Source: Rodentibacter caecimuris
GTDB lineage: Bacteria; Pseudomonadota; Gammaproteobacteria; Enterobacterales; Pasteurellaceae
Length of the DNA: 64,000 nt
Direction of reading: 5' to 3'
Assembly: GCF_001019715.1 (NCBI RefSeq)
Contig: NZ_BBXJ01000001.1
Span: 2,480,001 to 2,544,000, forward strand
In this document: positions 8,604-19,785 of the stretch, in pieces
How positions within the stretch are numbered: the stretch's first letter is position 1
Layout: each line of letters opens with the position of its first letter
Notes under the pieces: generated by a model
Told to the model about the DNA's origin: nothing
Databases searched by the model: none
The model's input: the letters and a program-made list of their open reading frames with translations, nothing else
Position numbers and translations under genes: made by a program

Positions 8604-11600
8604 TTAATCTTCCATTTCGGAATTTAATAATGCCGCTAGGCTTTGCGTTGCATCGTCAGCGACAAATTCAAATTCCGCTTCGATATCCGCATCGCTTGCG
8701 AAAGCAGAAATAGGCTCTTCGATCGCTTCCACCACTAATTCCGCTGCTTTTTGACGGTTTTTAATGCGGTTTTGGTGATAGGCAAAACCGGTACCTGCCG
8801 GAATTAAACGACCAACGATAACATTTTCTTTCAAGCCACGTAATTCATCACGCTTACCTGCCACTGCCGCTTCGGTAAGCACACGTGTGGTTTCTTGGAA
8901 CGATGCCGCAGAGATGAAGGATTCCGTCGCAAGAGACGCTTTGGTGATACCCAATAATTCGCGCTCAAATTCAACCGGCGGTTTACCTTCCGCTTCACGT
9001 TTACGGTTTACGATTTTCACGCGTGCCACTTCTACCTGCTCCCCTTCTAGGAACTCAGAGTCGTAAGCATTTGTGACGATCGCTTTACGCAACATTTGGC
9101 GAACAATGACCTCAATGTGCTTATCATTGATTTTTACCCCCTGTAAGCGGTAAACATCTTGCACTTCGTTCACAATGTATTCGGTTACGGCACGTACACC
9201 GCGTAAACGTAAAATATCGTGTGGTGTTTCCGCACCATCGGAGATTACATCACCACGTTGAACCATCTCACCTTCAAATACGTTGAGCTGACGCCATTTC
9301 GGAATCATTTCTTCGTACACTTCGCCTTCAGTCGGTGTGATCAGTAAACGACGTTTACCTTTGGTTTCTTTACCGAAGGATACGATACCTGAAATCTCCG
9401 CCAAAATTGCCGGCTCTTTCGGTTTACGGGCTTCAAATAAGTCTGCAACGCGTGGAAGACCACCGGTAATATCTTTCGTTCCCACAGATTCTTGTGGAAT
9501 ACGGGCTAAAGGTTCACCCACTTTTACCGCTACGCCATCGTCTAAACTTACAATTGCTTTACCCGGTAAGAAGTATTGTGCGATGACATCGGTTTCCGGT
9601 AAGAAAACGTCATTGCCGTTTGCGTCAACTAATTTAATAGTTGGGCGTAAATCTTTACCAGCAGTTGCACGTTCACCCACATCTTGTACCACAATCGAGG
9701 ATAGACCAGTTAATTCATCGGTTTGACGTGTTACGGTTAAACCGTCCACGATATCCACGAATTTTACGAAACCGGTCACTTCAGACACAACCGGCATAGT
9801 ATGAGGATCCCAGTTCGCTACGGTTTCACCCGCCGTGACTTCTTGACCGTCACCTTTACTTAATACCGCACCATAAGGCACTTTATAGTGTTCTTTGGTA
9901 CGACCGAATGCGTCAGTAACAGTTAATTCCGTATTACGGGAAGTTAACACTAATTTACCTTCATCATTCGTGACAAATTTCGCATTGGCTAAGTGTAATG
10001 TACCGGTATTTTTCGCTTGTACGCTAGATTCTTTTGCTGCCACAGACGCCGCACCACCGATATGGAACGTACGCATGGTTAACTGTGTTCCCGGTTCACC
10101 GATAGATTGCGCCGCAATAACGCCTACCGCTTCACCTTGGTTGATTAAGTGACCGCGCGCCAAGTCACGACCGTAACATTTAGCGCAAACGCCATAATTG
10201 GTATCACAGGTTACTACTGAGCGTACTTTCACGCTATCTACCGAATTTGCATCTAACACATCACAAAGTTTTTCATCTAGTAACGTATTACGTGCAATTA
10301 AGACTTCTTCTGTTCCAGGCTTATAGATATCTTCTGCTGCTACACGACCTAATACTAACTCGCGAAGTGGGACTTTTTCATCGCCCCCCTCAATTAACGG
10401 GGTCATCACTAAGCCTTCGTGCGTACCACAGTCATCTTCAATAATCACCAAGTCTTGTGCCACGTCAACTAGACGACGGGTCAAATAACCGGAGTTCGCT
10501 GTTTTCAATGCGGTATCCGCCAAACCTTTACGCGCACCGTGGGTTGAAATAAAGTATTGAAGTACGTTCAACCCTTCACGGAAGTTCGCGGTGATTGGCG
10601 TTTCAATGATCGAGCCGTCCGGACGCGCCATCAAACCACGCATCCCCGCCAGCTGACGAATCTGTGCCGCAGAACCACGCGCACCGGAATCCGCCATCAT
10701 AAAAATACTATTAAACGAGGCTTGTTTTTCAGGTTTACCTTCACGGTTCAGCACTTCTTCCGTAGAAAGATTTTCCATCATCGCTTTTGCAACACGTTCG
10801 TTTGCCGCAGCCCAAATATCGATCACTTTATTGTAACGTTCGCCTGCTGTCACAAGACCGGATTGGAATTGCTCTTGGATTTCCGCTACTTCGTCTTCCG
10901 CTGCCGAAATAATTTCATATTTCTTCTCAGGGATCACCATGTCGTCAATACCGACAGATGAACCGGAGCGAGCCGCATAAGCAAAACCGGTGTACATAAT
11001 TTGGTCGGCAAACATAACCGATTCTTTTAAGCCTAAACGACGGTATGCTTCATTAATTAATTTGGAGATCGCTTTTTTGCCTAATGTTTGATTAAACAAC
11101 GCATAAGGCATACCTTTCGGTGCAATCATCCATAAAATCGCACGGCCAATGGTGGTATCCGTTAATGTTGTCACTGCATCAAGTTCGCCGGCTTCATTTT
11201 TTACATATTCAGTGATCCGTACTTTTACACGAGAATGCAATTCTGCCTGACCGGTAGAATAAGCTCTTTCCGCCTCACGCGGATCTTGCAATAACATTCC
11301 TTCGCCTTTACCGTTCACTTTTTCTCGGGTCATATAATAAAGCCCCAATACCACGTCTTGTGATGGCACGATAATAGGATCACCGTTCGCCGGTGAAAGG
11401 ACGTTATTGGTGGACATCATCAACGCGCGGGCTTCTAATTGGGCCTCAAGGGTTAACGGAACGTGAACCGCCATTTGGTCACCATCGAAGTCCGCATTGA
11501 ACGCAGCACACACGAGCGGGTGTAATTGAATCGCTTTACCTTCGATTAAGATTGGTTCAAACGCTTGAATACCCAAACGGTGAAGTGTTGGAGCACGGTT

Positions 11601-12872
11601 CAATAAAATCGGATGTTCGCGAATCACTTCCGCAAGAATATCCCAAACAATCGCCTCTTCACGCTCAACCATTTTCTTCGCCGCTTTAATGGTTGTGGCA
11701 TAACCGCGACTTTCTAATTTTGCATAGATAAACGGACGGAATAATTCCAATGCCATTTTCTTCGGTAAACCGCATTGATGTAGGTGTAGGTATGGACCTA
11801 CGGTGATTACCGAACGGCCGGAATAGTCAACACGTTTACCCAATAGGTTTTGACGGAAACGACCTTGTTTACCCTTAATCATATCTGCTAAGGATTTTAA
11901 CGGACGACGATTAGAACCGGTAATTGCACGACCGCGGCGACCGTTATCCAATAACGCATCGACCGATTCTTGCAACATCCGTTTCTCATTACGCACAATA
12001 ATATCCGGAGCGATAAGATCCAATAAACGTTTTAAACGGTTATTACGGTTAATCACTCGACGGTATAAATCGTTCAAATCGGAAGTCGCAAAACGTCCGC
12101 CGTCTAATGGTACTAACGGACGAAGATCCGGTGGAAGTACCGGTAATACGGTCATCACCATCCATTCCGGTTTGTTACCCGACTGAATAAATGCTTCTAA
12201 TAATTTTAGACGTTTAGTAATTTTCTTACGTTTTGTTTCAGAATTGGTTTCTTGTAACTCTTCACGTAATTTTTCGCATTCCACATCAAGATCCATACCT
12301 TTTAATAGATCTTGGATTGCTTCCGCCCCCATTTTTGCTTCAAATTCATCTTGCCAACGATCTTCAGCATCAAGATATTGTTCTTCCGTTAATAATTGAC
12401 CGCGTTCTAAATCCGTCATACCCGGTTCAGTCACAATGTACATTTCAAAATAAAGTACACGCTCAATATCACGTAACGGCATATCAAGTAATAAACCGAT
12501 ACGGGATGGAAGGGATTTTAAGAACCAAATGTGTGCCACCGGTGAGGCTAATTCAATATGACCCATACGTTCACGACGCACTTTGGTTTGTGTCACTTCA
12601 ACGCCACATTTTTCACAAATCACACCACGGTGTTTTAAACGTTTATATTTACCACATAAACATTCGTAGTCTTTTACCGGCCCGAAGATACGCGCACAGA
12701 AAAGACCATCACGTTCAGGTTTGAACGTACGGTAGTTAATGGTTTCAGGTTTTTTCACTTCACCAAATGACCAAGAACGGATCATATCCGGTGACGCTAA
12801 CCCAATTTTAATCACATCAAAATCTTCACTGGTTTTTGACTGTGCTTTTAAAAACTTAACTAAGTCTTTCAC
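8604..12872 (-). CDS. rpoC: RNA polymerase beta' subunit
   Basis: 1422 residues, the usual enterobacterial-type length. The N-terminal zinc ribbon is [19 protein letters not shown] (about 70-88). The catalytic Mg-binding NADFDGDQM falls at about 458-466. The second zinc site includes [11 protein letters not shown], followed by [16 protein letters not shown] and the trigger-loop region TMRTFHIGG. The start is GTG at 12872 behind a good AGGAGAA, so the gene does not use ATG. It is the last gene of the rplJ-rplL-rpoB-rpoC operon and is followed by a strong terminator. No unusual residue was seen in the active-site regions read. Confidence 0.98.
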   Translation of the reverse strand: MKDLVKFLKAQSKTSEDFDVIKIGLASPDMIRSWSFGEVKKPETINYRTFKPERDGLFCARIFGPVKDYECLCGKYKRLKHRGVICEKCGVEVTQTKVRRERMGHIELASPVAHIWFLKSLPSRIGLLLDMPLRDIERVLYFEMYIVTEPGMTDLERGQLLTEEQYLDAEDRWQDEFEAKMGAEAIQDLLKGMDLDVECEKLREELQETNSETKRKKITKRLKLLEAFIQSGNKPEWMVMTVLPVLPPDLRPLVPLDGGRFATSDLNDLYRRVINRNNRLKRLLDLIAPDIIVRNEKRMLQESVDALLDNGRRGRAITGSNRRPLKSLADMIKGKQGRFRQNLLGKRVDYSGRSVITVGPYLHLHQCGLPKKMALELFRPFIYAKLESRGYATTIKAAKKMVEREEAIVWDILAEVIREHPILLNRAPTLHRLGIQAFEPILIEGKAIQLHPLVCAAFNADFDGDQMAVHVPLTLEAQLEARALMMSTNNVLSPANGDPIIVPSQDVVLGLYYMTREKVNGKGEGMLLQDPREAERAYSTGQAELHSRVKVRITEYVKNEAGELDAVTTLTDTTIGRAILWMIAPKGMPYALFNQTLGKKAISKLINEAYRRLGLKESVMFADQIMYTGFAYAARSGSSVGIDDMVIPEKKYEIISAAEDEVAEIQEQFQSGLVTAGERYNKVIDIWAAANERVAKAMMENLSTEEVLNREGKPEKQASFNSIFMMADSGARGSAAQIRQLAGMRGLMARPDGSIIETPITANFREGLNVLQYFISTHGARKGLADTALKTANSGYLTRRLVDVAQDLVIIEDDCGTHEGLVMTPLIEGGDEKVPLRELVLGRVAAEDIYKPGTEEVLIARNTLLDEKLCDVLDANSVDSVKVRSVVTCDTNYGVCAKCYGRDLARGHLINQGEAVGVIAAQSIGEPGTQLTMRTFHIGGAASVAAKESSVQAKNTGTLHLANAKFVTNDEGKLVLTSRNTELTVTDAFGRTKEHYKVPYGAVLSKGDGQEVTAGETVANWDPHTMPVVSEVTGFVKFVDIVDGLTVTRQTDELTGLSSIVVQDVGERATAGKDLRPTIKLVDANGNDVFLPETDVIAQYFLPGKAIVSLDDGVAVKVGEPLARIPQESVGTKDITGGLPRVADLFEARKPKEPAILAEISGIVSFGKETKGKRRLLITPTEGEVYEEMIPKWRQLNVFEGEMVQRGDVISDGAETPHDILRLRGVRAVTEYIVNEVQDVYRLQGVKINDKHIEVIVRQMLRKAIVTNAYDSEFLEGEQVEVARVKIVNRKREAEGKPPVEFERELLGITKASLATESFISAASFQETTRVLTEAAVAGKRDELRGLKENVIVGRLIPAGTGFAYHQNRIKNRQKAAELVVEAIEEPISAFASDADIEAEFEFVADDATQSLAALLNSEMED

Positions 12873-12902
12873 AAATGTTCTCCTGTCGGAGTTAAAGGTT
12901 TA

Positions 12903-12941
12903 AAGTGCGGTTAAAAATTACCGAGAATTTTGACCGCACTT
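12903..12941. repeat. Inverted uptake-signal pair in the rpoB-rpoC spacer
   Basis: AAGTGCGGT (12903-12911) and ACCGCACTT (12933-12941) form a long stem together with flanking A/T bases. Elsewhere in this window such pairs sit at terminators. Here the pair lies inside an operon, between rpoB and rpoC, and lacks a strong T run on the minus strand. It may act as a weak attenuator or processing hairpin. Confidence 0.7.
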
Positions 12942-12992
12942 CGGCGATTTTTGTAGTGTGTGAATTATGCCAATCCACACACCCTACTTTCA

Positions 12993-15900
12993 TTACTCTT
13001 CGTCTAACTCAATATTTAAACCAAGTGAACGGATTTCTTTCATAATCACGTTGAAAGATTCCGGCGTACCCGGATCCATTTGTTGGTTGCCGCTGACGAT
13101 GTTTTTATACATCTTCGTACGACCGTTCACATCATCGGATTTCACGGTTAGCATTTCCTGTAAAGTATAAGCTGCACCATATGCTTCAAGCGCCCATACC
13201 TCCATCTCACCGAAACGTTGACCACCGAATTGTGCTTTACCACCTAATGGTTGTTGCGTGACGAGACTATAAGAGCCCGTTGAACGTGCGTGCATTTTGT
13301 CATCAACCAAGTGGTTCAATTTGAGCATATACATATAACCTACGGTTACCGGACGCTCAAATTTCTCACCGGTACGTCCATCGTATAAGGTGATCTGTCC
13401 GGAAGTCGGTAAACCGCCGAGTTTTAATAACTCTTTGATTTCCGTTTCATCCGCACCATCAAACACAGGGGTAGCAACCGGTAAACCTTTACGCAAGTTA
13501 TCTGCTAAACGTAGCACTTCTTCATCAGTGAAAGTGCTTAAATCCACTTTTTGTGAACCATGACCTAAATCATAGGCTTTTTGCATATAACTGCGTAATT
13601 TTTCTACTTCTTGTTTTTGTTTAAGCATCGTATTGATTTGATCACCAATACCTTTTGCCGCTAAACCTAAGTGAGTTTCAAGGATCTGACCGATATTCAT
13701 ACGGGATGGAACGCCCAGAGGGTTTAATACGATTTCAACCGGTTGGCCATTTTCATCGTACGGCATATCCTCAACAGGATTAATTTTTGAGATAACCCCT
13801 TTGTTACCGTGACGACCCGCCATTTTATCACCAGGTTGGATTTGGCGTTTCACCGCAAGATAAACTTTCACCACTTTCAATACACCCGGCGCAAGATCAT
13901 CACCTTTGATGATTTTCTTACGTTTCACTTCAAGTTTGAGTTCAAACTCTTTACGAAGCTCTTCGTATTGCTCTGCGAGTTGCTCTAATTGGTTTTGTTT
14001 CTCTTCATCGGCAATGGTTTGTTCTAACCATTTAGTACGATCTAATTTATCTAATTGTGCTTCATCTACGCCACCCGAAATAAGAAGATTGCGAACACGC
14101 GCGAATAAACCAGCCTCTAAGATTTCTAATTCATCGGAAAGGTCTTTCTTCGCTTCTTTTAATTGCATTTCTTCGATTTCTAGCGCACGTTTGTCTTTTT
14201 CCACGCCATCACGGGTGAAGACTTGTACGTCGATAACCGTACCGCTTACGCTGTTTGGTACACGCAATGAAGAATCTTTCACATCAGAGGCTTTTTCACC
14301 AAAAATTGCACGTAACAATTTTTCTTCCGGTGTTAATTGGGTTTCACCTTTCGGTGTCACTTTACCGACTAAGATGTCTCCACCTTTTACTTCCGCACCC
14401 ACATAAACGATACCGGATTCATCTAATTTGCTGAGTGCCGATTCACCCACATTTGGAATATCTGCGGTGATTTCTTCTGCGCCTAATTTAGTATCACGAG
14501 CCACACAAGAAAGTTCTTGGATATGAATGGTGGTAAAGCGATCTTGTTGAACCACACGCTCAGACACTAACATGGAGTCTTCAAAGTTATAACCGTTCCA
14601 TGGCATAAATGCCACACGGATATTTTGACCTAACGCCAGTTCCCCTAAATCGGTTGAAGGACCGTCAGCCAACACCTCACCACGATTAATCGGATCGCCT
14701 AAATTCACACAAGGAATTTGGTTGATACAGGTATTTTGGTTAGAACGGGTGTATTTGATTAAGTTATAAATATCAATCCCCGCTTCACCTGCAACGGTTT
14801 CATCTTCATTCACTTTAATCACAATACGTGATGCATCCACATATTGAACGATACCACCACGTTTCGCCACAACAGCCACACCGGAATCAAGAGCAATTGG
14901 TTTTTCCATACCTGTTCCCACTAACGGCTTGTCAGCACGTAATGTTGGAACAGCCTGACGTTGCATGTTTGCCCCCATCAATGCACGGTTCGCATCATCA
15001 TGCTCAAGGAATGGGATCAATGCCGCCGCTACAGACACTACTTGTTGAGTGGATACGTCCATATAATGGATATCTTCAGGTTTATATAAACCGGACTCAC
15101 CACGCTCACCACGAGCCGTAACAAAAGCATCAGTAAAGCGATTATTCTCGTCTAGATTTGAGTTTGCCTGAGCGATGATATAATTTGCTTCATCAATGGC
15201 TGATAAATATTCAATTTCTTCCGTCACTTGACCGTCAATGACTTTGCGATATGGGGTTTCTAAGAAACCGTAATCATTAGTACGAGCAAATGCGGAAAGG
15301 GAGTTAATCAAACCGATGTTCGGACCTTCAGGCGTTTCGATTGGACATAAACGACCATAATGGGTGTTATGTACGTCACGTACTTCAAAGCCTGCACGTT
15401 CACGGGTTAAACCGCCCGGACCCAACGCAAAAATACGACGTTTGTGGGTCACTTCTGATAATGGGTTGTTTTGATCCATAAATTGCGAAAGTTGTGAAGA
15501 ACCAAAGAATTCTTTCACTGCCGCAGAAATTGGTTTCGGATTAATTAAATCCTGTGGCGTGATCGCATCCAAATCACCTAAAGATAAGCGTTCTTTGACC
15601 GCTCTTTCTACACGTACTAAACCAATACGGAATTGGTTTTCAGCCATTTCGCCCACAGAACGGATACGACGGTTACCTAAGTGGTCGATATCATCCACTT
15701 CACCACGACCGTTACGGATATCAATGAGTTTACGCATTACGGCAATGATATCCTCATGGCTTAAAATCCCACTTCCCACACCTTCAGGAATACCTAAAGA
15801 ACGGTTGAATTTCATACGACCTACTGCAGATAAATCATAACGTTCCGCAGAGAAAAATAAGTTGTTAAATAAGGCTTCTGAAGATTCCGGTGTTGGTGGC

Positions 15901-17021
15901 TCACCCGGGCGCATCATACGATAGATTTCATAAAGCGCACTGGTTTTATCGTCAGTCGGATCAACACGTAAGGTTTCGGAAATATAAGGACCGTAATCTA
16001 AATCATTGGTGAACAAGGTTTCAATAACGTTGTAGCCTGCTTGTGCTAATTTCGCTAGAACTTCTAAAGAGATTTCACCATTTGCCGGACAAATAATTTC
16101 ACCGAATTCCAAATCTACATAATCTTTGGCTGCCACTTTACCTACAATATACTCGGTAGGCACAACAACTTGGCTTACATTATCTTTCTCTAATGCTTTA
16201 ATGTGGCGGGCAGTAATACGACGACCACGCTCTACATAGACTTTACCGTTCGCTTCAATATCAAATGACGCCGTTTCACCACGTAAACGATCTGGTACTA
16301 GGGTCATTAATAATTTATTATCGGCGATTTCAAAGGTTACTTTATCAAAGAATAAATTTAAGATTTCTTCGGTGTTGTAACCTAATGCACGAAGAATAAT
16401 GGTTGCCGGTAATTTACGACGACGGTCAATTCGTGCATAAAGATTATCTTTCGGATCAAATTCAAAATCCAACCAAGAACCACGATAAGGAATAATACGT
16501 GCGTTATAAAGCACCTTACCCGATGAATGGGTTTTACCTTTATCGGAATCAAAAAATACGCCCGGGCTGCGGTGTAATTGTGAAACGATAACACGCTCGG
16601 TACCATTGATGACAAAAGTACCGTTATCCGTCATTAATGGGATTTCCCCCATATACACTTCATTTTCTTTAATATCTTTAACGGCGCGTGAAGATGACTC
16701 TTTATCGTAACTTACAAGACGTAATTTAACACGTAAACCTGCAGCATAAGTCGAACCACGAATTTGGCACTCACGTACATCAAATTCCGGTTCTTCTAAA
16801 CGGTAGTCAACATATTGTAATTCGGTATAGCCATTGTTGCTAACAATTGGAAAGACTGAACGGAAAGCCGCTTCTAAACCTTGCTGACCTTCAGGATCTT
16901 TTTGAATAAATTTATCAAACGAATCTAATTGGATAGTTAATAAATAGGGTACATTTAAAACTTGCGGACGTTTGCCGAAGTCTTTACGAATTCGTTTTTT
17001 CTCAGAATAGGAGAGACCCAT
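12993..17021 (-). CDS. rpoB: RNA polymerase beta subunit, with a rifampicin-resistance type S531F change
   Basis: 1342 residues when started at ATG 17021 ([19 protein letters not shown]), which has GAGGA nine bases upstream and gives exactly E. coli numbering. The open frame continues to 17105, but those 28 residues are not part of the family. The rifampicin cluster reads [17 protein letters not shown] then [14 protein letters not shown]. Codon 531 (bases 15429-15431) is TTT, Phe, where E. coli and, as I recall, H. influenzae have Ser. Asp516 and His526 are unchanged. The rest is typical, including [13 protein letters not shown] and the C-terminus [11 protein letters not shown]. The subunit forms the RNA polymerase catalytic core with beta', encoded next. 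Confidence 0.98.
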   Translation of the reverse strand: MGLSYSEKKRIRKDFGKRPQVLNVPYLLTIQLDSFDKFIQKDPEGQQGLEAAFRSVFPIVSNNGYTELQYVDYRLEEPEFDVRECQIRGSTYAAGLRVKLRLVSYDKESSSRAVKDIKENEVYMGEIPLMTDNGTFVINGTERVIVSQLHRSPGVFFDSDKGKTHSSGKVLYNARIIPYRGSWLDFEFDPKDNLYARIDRRRKLPATIILRALGYNTEEILNLFFDKVTFEIADNKLLMTLVPDRLRGETASFDIEANGKVYVERGRRITARHIKALEKDNVSQVVVPTEYIVGKVAAKDYVDLEFGEIICPANGEISLEVLAKLAQAGYNVIETLFTNDLDYGPYISETLRVDPTDDKTSALYEIYRMMRPGEPPTPESSEALFNNLFFSAERYDLSAVGRMKFNRSLGIPEGVGSGILSHEDIIAVMRKLIDIRNGRGEVDDIDHLGNRRIRSVGEMAENQFRIGLVRVERAVKERLSLGDLDAITPQDLINPKPISAAVKEFFGSSQLSQFMDQNNPLSEVTHKRRIFALGPGGLTRERAGFEVRDVHNTHYGRLCPIETPEGPNIGLINSLSAFARTNDYGFLETPYRKVIDGQVTEEIEYLSAIDEANYIIAQANSNLDENNRFTDAFVTARGERGESGLYKPEDIHYMDVSTQQVVSVAAALIPFLEHDDANRALMGANMQRQAVPTLRADKPLVGTGMEKPIALDSGVAVVAKRGGIVQYVDASRIVIKVNEDETVAGEAGIDIYNLIKYTRSNQNTCINQIPCVNLGDPINRGEVLADGPSTDLGELALGQNIRVAFMPWNGYNFEDSMLVSERVVQQDRFTTIHIQELSCVARDTKLGAEEITADIPNVGESALSKLDESGIVYVGAEVKGGDILVGKVTPKGETQLTPEEKLLRAIFGEKASDVKDSSLRVPNSVSGTVIDVQVFTRDGVEKDKRALEIEEMQLKEAKKDLSDELEILEAGLFARVRNLLISGGVDEAQLDKLDRTKWLEQTIADEEKQNQLEQLAEQYEELRKEFELKLEVKRKKIIKGDDLAPGVLKVVKVYLAVKRQIQPGDKMAGRHGNKGVISKINPVEDMPYDENGQPVEIVLNPLGVPSRMNIGQILETHLGLAAKGIGDQINTMLKQKQEVEKLRSYMQKAYDLGHGSQKVDLSTFTDEEVLRLADNLRKGLPVATPVFDGADETEIKELLKLGGLPTSGQITLYDGRTGEKFERPVTVGYMYMLKLNHLVDDKMHARSTGSYSLVTQQPLGGKAQFGGQRFGEMEVWALEAYGAAYTLQEMLTVKSDDVNGRTKMYKNIVSGNQQMDPGTPESFNVIMKEIRSLGLNIELDEE

Positions 17022-17200
17022 TGGTTGGTTTTCCTCTATCAATTTTAGTGAGACTGAGCTGACACAAGAAAAAGTGCGGTCAATTTTGACCGGATTTTGA
17101 CTCATATCAAGGTATGGACACCGTTTTCAGGAACCGCACTCTGAACCTTACTTCTGTAGTGGGCTACTCAAATTAAAACGTCTATAATCAACTTGAGTGG

Positions 17201-17260
17201 AAACAGATAAGATTAAACGGAAAATTATTATCTGTTTTTTGTGCCTATTTTGATAGCACA
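17201..17260 (-). promoter_or_regulatory. Paired inverted repeats in the rplL-rpoB spacer (possible RNase processing site)
   Basis: AAACAGATAA (17201-17210) and TTATCTGTTT (17228-17237) are exact inverted repeats. A GTGCTAT/ATAGGCAC-type hairpin follows at about 17240-17260. In E. coli the same spacer holds an attenuator and an RNase III site, so I infer a similar role in setting the ratio of ribosomal protein to polymerase. The rest of the 17022-17323 spacer holds one uptake signal (17072-17080) and no gene. Confidence 0.5.
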
Positions 17261-17262
17261 AA

Positions 17263-17288
17263 ATGGCTGATGGTAACCCACCAGCCAT
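17263..17288 (-). terminator. Attenuator-like hairpin between rplL and rpoB
   Basis: An 11-bp stem with one G-U pair (ATGGCTGGTGG / CCATCAGCCAT on the minus strand) and a GTTA loop, 35 bases after the rplL stop. Only four Ts follow, so it is probably a partial terminator that lowers rpoBC expression relative to rplJL, as known in enteric bacteria. Confidence 0.6.
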
Positions 17289-17323
17289 TAAGCCTGAGAA
17301 ACAGGACATAAGAGAATCAAAAA

Positions 17324-17695
17324 TTATTTGATTTCTACTTTTGCACCAGCTTCTTCTAATTCTTTCTTAAGCGCTTCAGCTTCTTCTTTAGAGATGCCTT
17401 CTTTTAACGCTGCAGGTGCAGATTCAACTAAGTCTTTAGCTTCTTTTAAGCCTAAACCGGTTGCACCACGTACTGCTTTGATTACTGCTACTTTATTTGC
17501 ACCAGCTTCAGCAAGTACCACATCAAATTCAGTTTTCTCTTCAGCTGCCGCTGCACCGCCTGCTGCTGGTGCTGCCGCTACTGCTGCCGCTGCTGATACG
17601 CCGAATTTTTCTTCCATCGCTGCGATTAATTCAACGATTTCAGTTACAGTTTTAGAAGCAATCGCTTCAATGATTTGTTCGTTAGTTAATGACAT
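17324..17695 (-). CDS. rplL: 50S ribosomal protein L7/L12
   Basis: 123 residues. The N-terminal dimerisation helices ([22 protein letters not shown]) lead into an Ala-rich hinge ([19 protein letters not shown]) and the C-terminal factor-binding domain ([21 protein letters not shown]). It forms the mobile ribosome stalk that recruits elongation factors. I start at ATG 17695, matching the family N-terminus; a TTG nine bases upstream is unlikely. It lies 54 bases after rplJ in the same operon. Confidence 0.97.
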   Translation of the reverse strand: MSLTNEQIIEAIASKTVTEIVELIAAMEEKFGVSAAAAVAAAPAAGGAAAAEEKTEFDVVLAEAGANKVAVIKAVRGATGLGLKEAKDLVESAPAALKEGISKEEAEALKKELEEAGAKVEIK

Positions 17696-17749
17696 AACAA
17701 TCAATTCCTAAAATAAATAAAGTTAAATGAAGTAAGAAACGCTTAGAAA

Positions 17750-18241
17750 TTAAGCTGCTTCTTGTAATTTGTCGCGTAATGCTGCAAAAGTGCGAGCAAG
17801 CTTGCCTGCCGCTGCTTCTTTCATTGTGCCCATTAAACGTGCAATTGCTTCTTCGTAAGTTGGTAATGTTGCTAAGAATTCAACATCCTGAATCTTACCT
17901 TCAAAGGCGGCACCTTTAATTTCAAACTTATCGTTTGCTTTAGCAAACTCTTTGAACAAACGAGCAGCTGCGCCCGGGTGTTCATTAGAGAACGCGATAA
18001 GTGTTGGACCTACAAACGTATCTTTTAAGCATTCGTAATCTGTGCCTTCAACCGCACGGCGTAATAAAGTATTACGAACCACACGCATTGTTACACCCGA
18101 TTCACGAGCTGCTTTACGTAATTCAGTCATTTTCTCAACAGTTACACCGCGTGAATCCGCGATAACCGCTGAAAGTGCACCTTTGGCTGCTTCATTTACT
18201 TCAGCAACAATTGCTTGTTTGTCTTGAAGATTTAATGCCAT
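17750..18241 (-). CDS. rplJ: 50S ribosomal protein L10
   Basis: 163 residues. It begins [26 protein letters not shown], a close match to the L10 RNA-binding domain, and ends in the helical segment that anchors L7/L12 dimers ([18 protein letters not shown]). L10 binds 23S rRNA and, in complex with L7/L12, represses its own operon through the mRNA leader described upstream. The Shine-Dalgarno GGAGCTAA precedes ATG 18241. It is the first gene of the operon here; rplK-rplA are not adjacent, and ridA is the next gene upstream. Confidence 0.97.
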   Translation of the reverse strand: MALNLQDKQAIVAEVNEAAKGALSAVIADSRGVTVEKMTELRKAARESGVTMRVVRNTLLRRAVEGTDYECLKDTFVGPTLIAFSNEHPGAAARLFKEFAKANDKFEIKGAAFEGKIQDVEFLATLPTYEEAIARLMGTMKEAAAGKLARTFAALRDKLQEAA

Positions 18242-18455
18242 TGGCTTTTAGCTCCTGAATACACTCCGATTGCTCGGAATTAATTTACCTAATCTAAGAT
18301 TAGGACGACTTCGGTGCCCAGAAGCAAGAAAAATTCTTATTCTGTACACCATCTACGTAGGATGATTAAGATTGCTCCCCTACGGTCTTGGACGGGGCTT
18401 GAATAGGTCAAGCACCAACCAGAAATGAGGTTATAGCCTAAAGCCATAACAAAGG
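18242..18455 (-). promoter_or_regulatory. L10 leader (autogenous control region of rplJL-rpoBC)
   Basis: A ~210-base untranslated leader lies between a strong promoter and rplJ. On the minus strand it contains several G+C stems (for example CCCCGTCC with GGACGGGG around 18375-18400, and CCTAATCTTAGATTAGG near 18288). It has the general form of the ribosomal L10 leader, in which L10-L7/L12 binding shuts off translation. I recognise the element by context and overall layout. A covariance-model scan (Rfam L10_leader) would confirm it. Confidence 0.75.
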
Positions 18456-18461
18456 TGCAGG

Positions 18462-18490
18462 ATTATAAAGTGAATCCTTTCTCTTGTAAA
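18462..18490 (-). promoter_or_regulatory. Promoter of the rplJ-rplL-rpoB-rpoC operon
   Basis: On the minus strand TTTACA (18490-18485) and a perfect TATAAT (18467-18462) are 17 bases apart. The predicted start of transcription is near 18455, just before the L10 leader. This shows that rplJL-rpoBC has its own promoter here. Confidence 0.8.
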
Positions 18491-18528
18491 GCTATTTGGC
18501 GAAAAAAGATCCAAAACTGCGCCCTATA

Positions 18529-18918
18529 TTATTTTCTTACCGCGATGGCTTCAATTTCCAACCCGACATCTTTTGGTAAACGTGCCACTTCCACACAAGA
18601 GCGGGCTGGAAAAGTCGGATGACTATTCTCTTTAAAGAAACGCTCATATTCCGCATTCACCACAGCAAAATCATTTAAATCTTTCACGAATACGGTGGTT
18701 TTTACAATATCCGCTACACTTAAACCGGCTTGTTCTATGATAGCTTTTACATTTTCTAACGATTGACGGGCTTGTGCCACAATATCAGCCGGCACTTCGC
18801 CCGTTGCCGGATTCACCGGAATTTGGCCTGAAGTCAAAACCAAATTTCCTAAATCGACCGCTTGAACATAAGGACCGATTGCGGCAGGGGCTTGCTCGGT
18901 ATGAATAATTTTTGTCAT
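18529..18918 (-). CDS. ridA: RidA, reactive enamine/imine deaminase
   Basis: 129 residues, the normal size. It hydrolyses 2-aminoacrylate and related enamines released by PLP enzymes such as threonine dehydratase. Family marks are IGPYVQAVDLGNLVLTSGQI near the N-terminus and FPARSCVEVARLPKDVGLEIEAIA at the end, including the arginine (R105 in E. coli numbering) that binds the substrate carboxylate. The Shine-Dalgarno AGGAGAA precedes the ATG. It sits 64 bases downstream of mlaA on the same strand. Confidence 0.96.
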   Translation of the reverse strand: MTKIIHTEQAPAAIGPYVQAVDLGNLVLTSGQIPVNPATGEVPADIVAQARQSLENVKAIIEQAGLSVADIVKTTVFVKDLNDFAVVNAEYERFFKENSHPTFPARSCVEVARLPKDVGLEIEAIAVRK

Positions 18919-18982
18919 AGTCAGTTCTCCTTTTCTTATCTTTCATAGAGAAAAATGCAGTAAAAATTAACCGCACTTTTTA

Positions 18983-19729
18983 TTAATCAATTTCTTTCAA
19001 CACATCATCAGAAAGTTCTTTCTGTGAACTTTCTTTTACGTTTCCGTCATTGACTTTAAATTCCAAATTTTGGAAATAAGCTTCACGGAAAGTTACATAA
19101 GGATCTTGCGCTTGATTTAACAATTCCGCGTTATCCAAATTCTTCGCACGGGAGTCCAGCACTTGAACGCCATATTTAACCAGTGAAAAAGGACCGTCCA
19201 CCGCCCATTCCCAGAACGGATACATATAGGCAGCGTCCACAATTGCACCGGTTAATTGACGCGGGGTTGTCGCATTATAAAGCGGCAGAACCATATAGGC
19301 ACCGGCATCAACCCCATAACTCCCTAATGTTTCACCAAATCCGCGTTGTTCATAGACTTGTAATTCTTTGCTCGCACTGGCGAAATCAAATAAACCGCCG
19401 ATACCGAATACGGTATTAATCCAAAAACGATTAAAATGCACAAAGGCTTTTTTAGGTTCGCCCTCAATCATACGGTTTACAAAACTTACCGGCTCATCCA
19501 AATTATTCGCGACATTAGTAAGCCCTTTTGTTAGCGGCTTAGGCAAATAATCACGCCAACCTTTTGCCGCCGGTTCTAACACATAGCGATCCACGACGTT
19601 GTAGTTAAAATCCCACATGGTACGGTTAAACCCTTCCATTGGATCATTACGCTCTCCATTTGGCTTGGTTGCACAGCCAGTTAATACCATCGCACCTAAA
19701 AGTGCGGTCAATATTAGTTGTTTTTTCAT
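18983..19729 (-). CDS. mlaA: MlaA (VacJ), outer-membrane lipoprotein of the phospholipid retrograde-transport system
   Basis: 248 residues starting at ATG 19729 behind AAAGGATA; an upstream in-frame start at 19756 would spoil the signal peptide. The lipoprotein signal peptide ends LTGC, with the lipidated Cys at 19. The VacJ domain follows, with NDPMEGFNRTMWDFNYN, NRFWINTVFGIGGLFD and GETLGSYGVDAGAYMVLP. MlaA removes misplaced phospholipids from the outer leaflet of the outer membrane. An uptake signal lies near its 5' end (19700-19708). It is 56 bases from lptD, also an outer-membrane biogenesis gene. Confidence 0.95.
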   Translation of the reverse strand: MKKQLILTALLGAMVLTGCATKPNGERNDPMEGFNRTMWDFNYNVVDRYVLEPAAKGWRDYLPKPLTKGLTNVANNLDEPVSFVNRMIEGEPKKAFVHFNRFWINTVFGIGGLFDFASASKELQVYEQRGFGETLGSYGVDAGAYMVLPLYNATTPRQLTGAIVDAAYMYPFWEWAVDGPFSLVKYGVQVLDSRAKNLDNAELLNQAQDPYVTFREAYFQNLEFKVNDGNVKESSQKELSDDVLKEID

Positions 19730-19785
19730 AACATATCCTTTAAGCAAAAACCTCATTCCGAAGATAATCTAGAGCAAGCCTATGC

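Noticed and set aside
17022-17105. 28-residue N-terminal extension of RpoB
   Set aside because: ATG 17021 has a proper GAGGA and gives the family N-terminus and E. coli length; the extension includes an uptake signal and nothing conserved.
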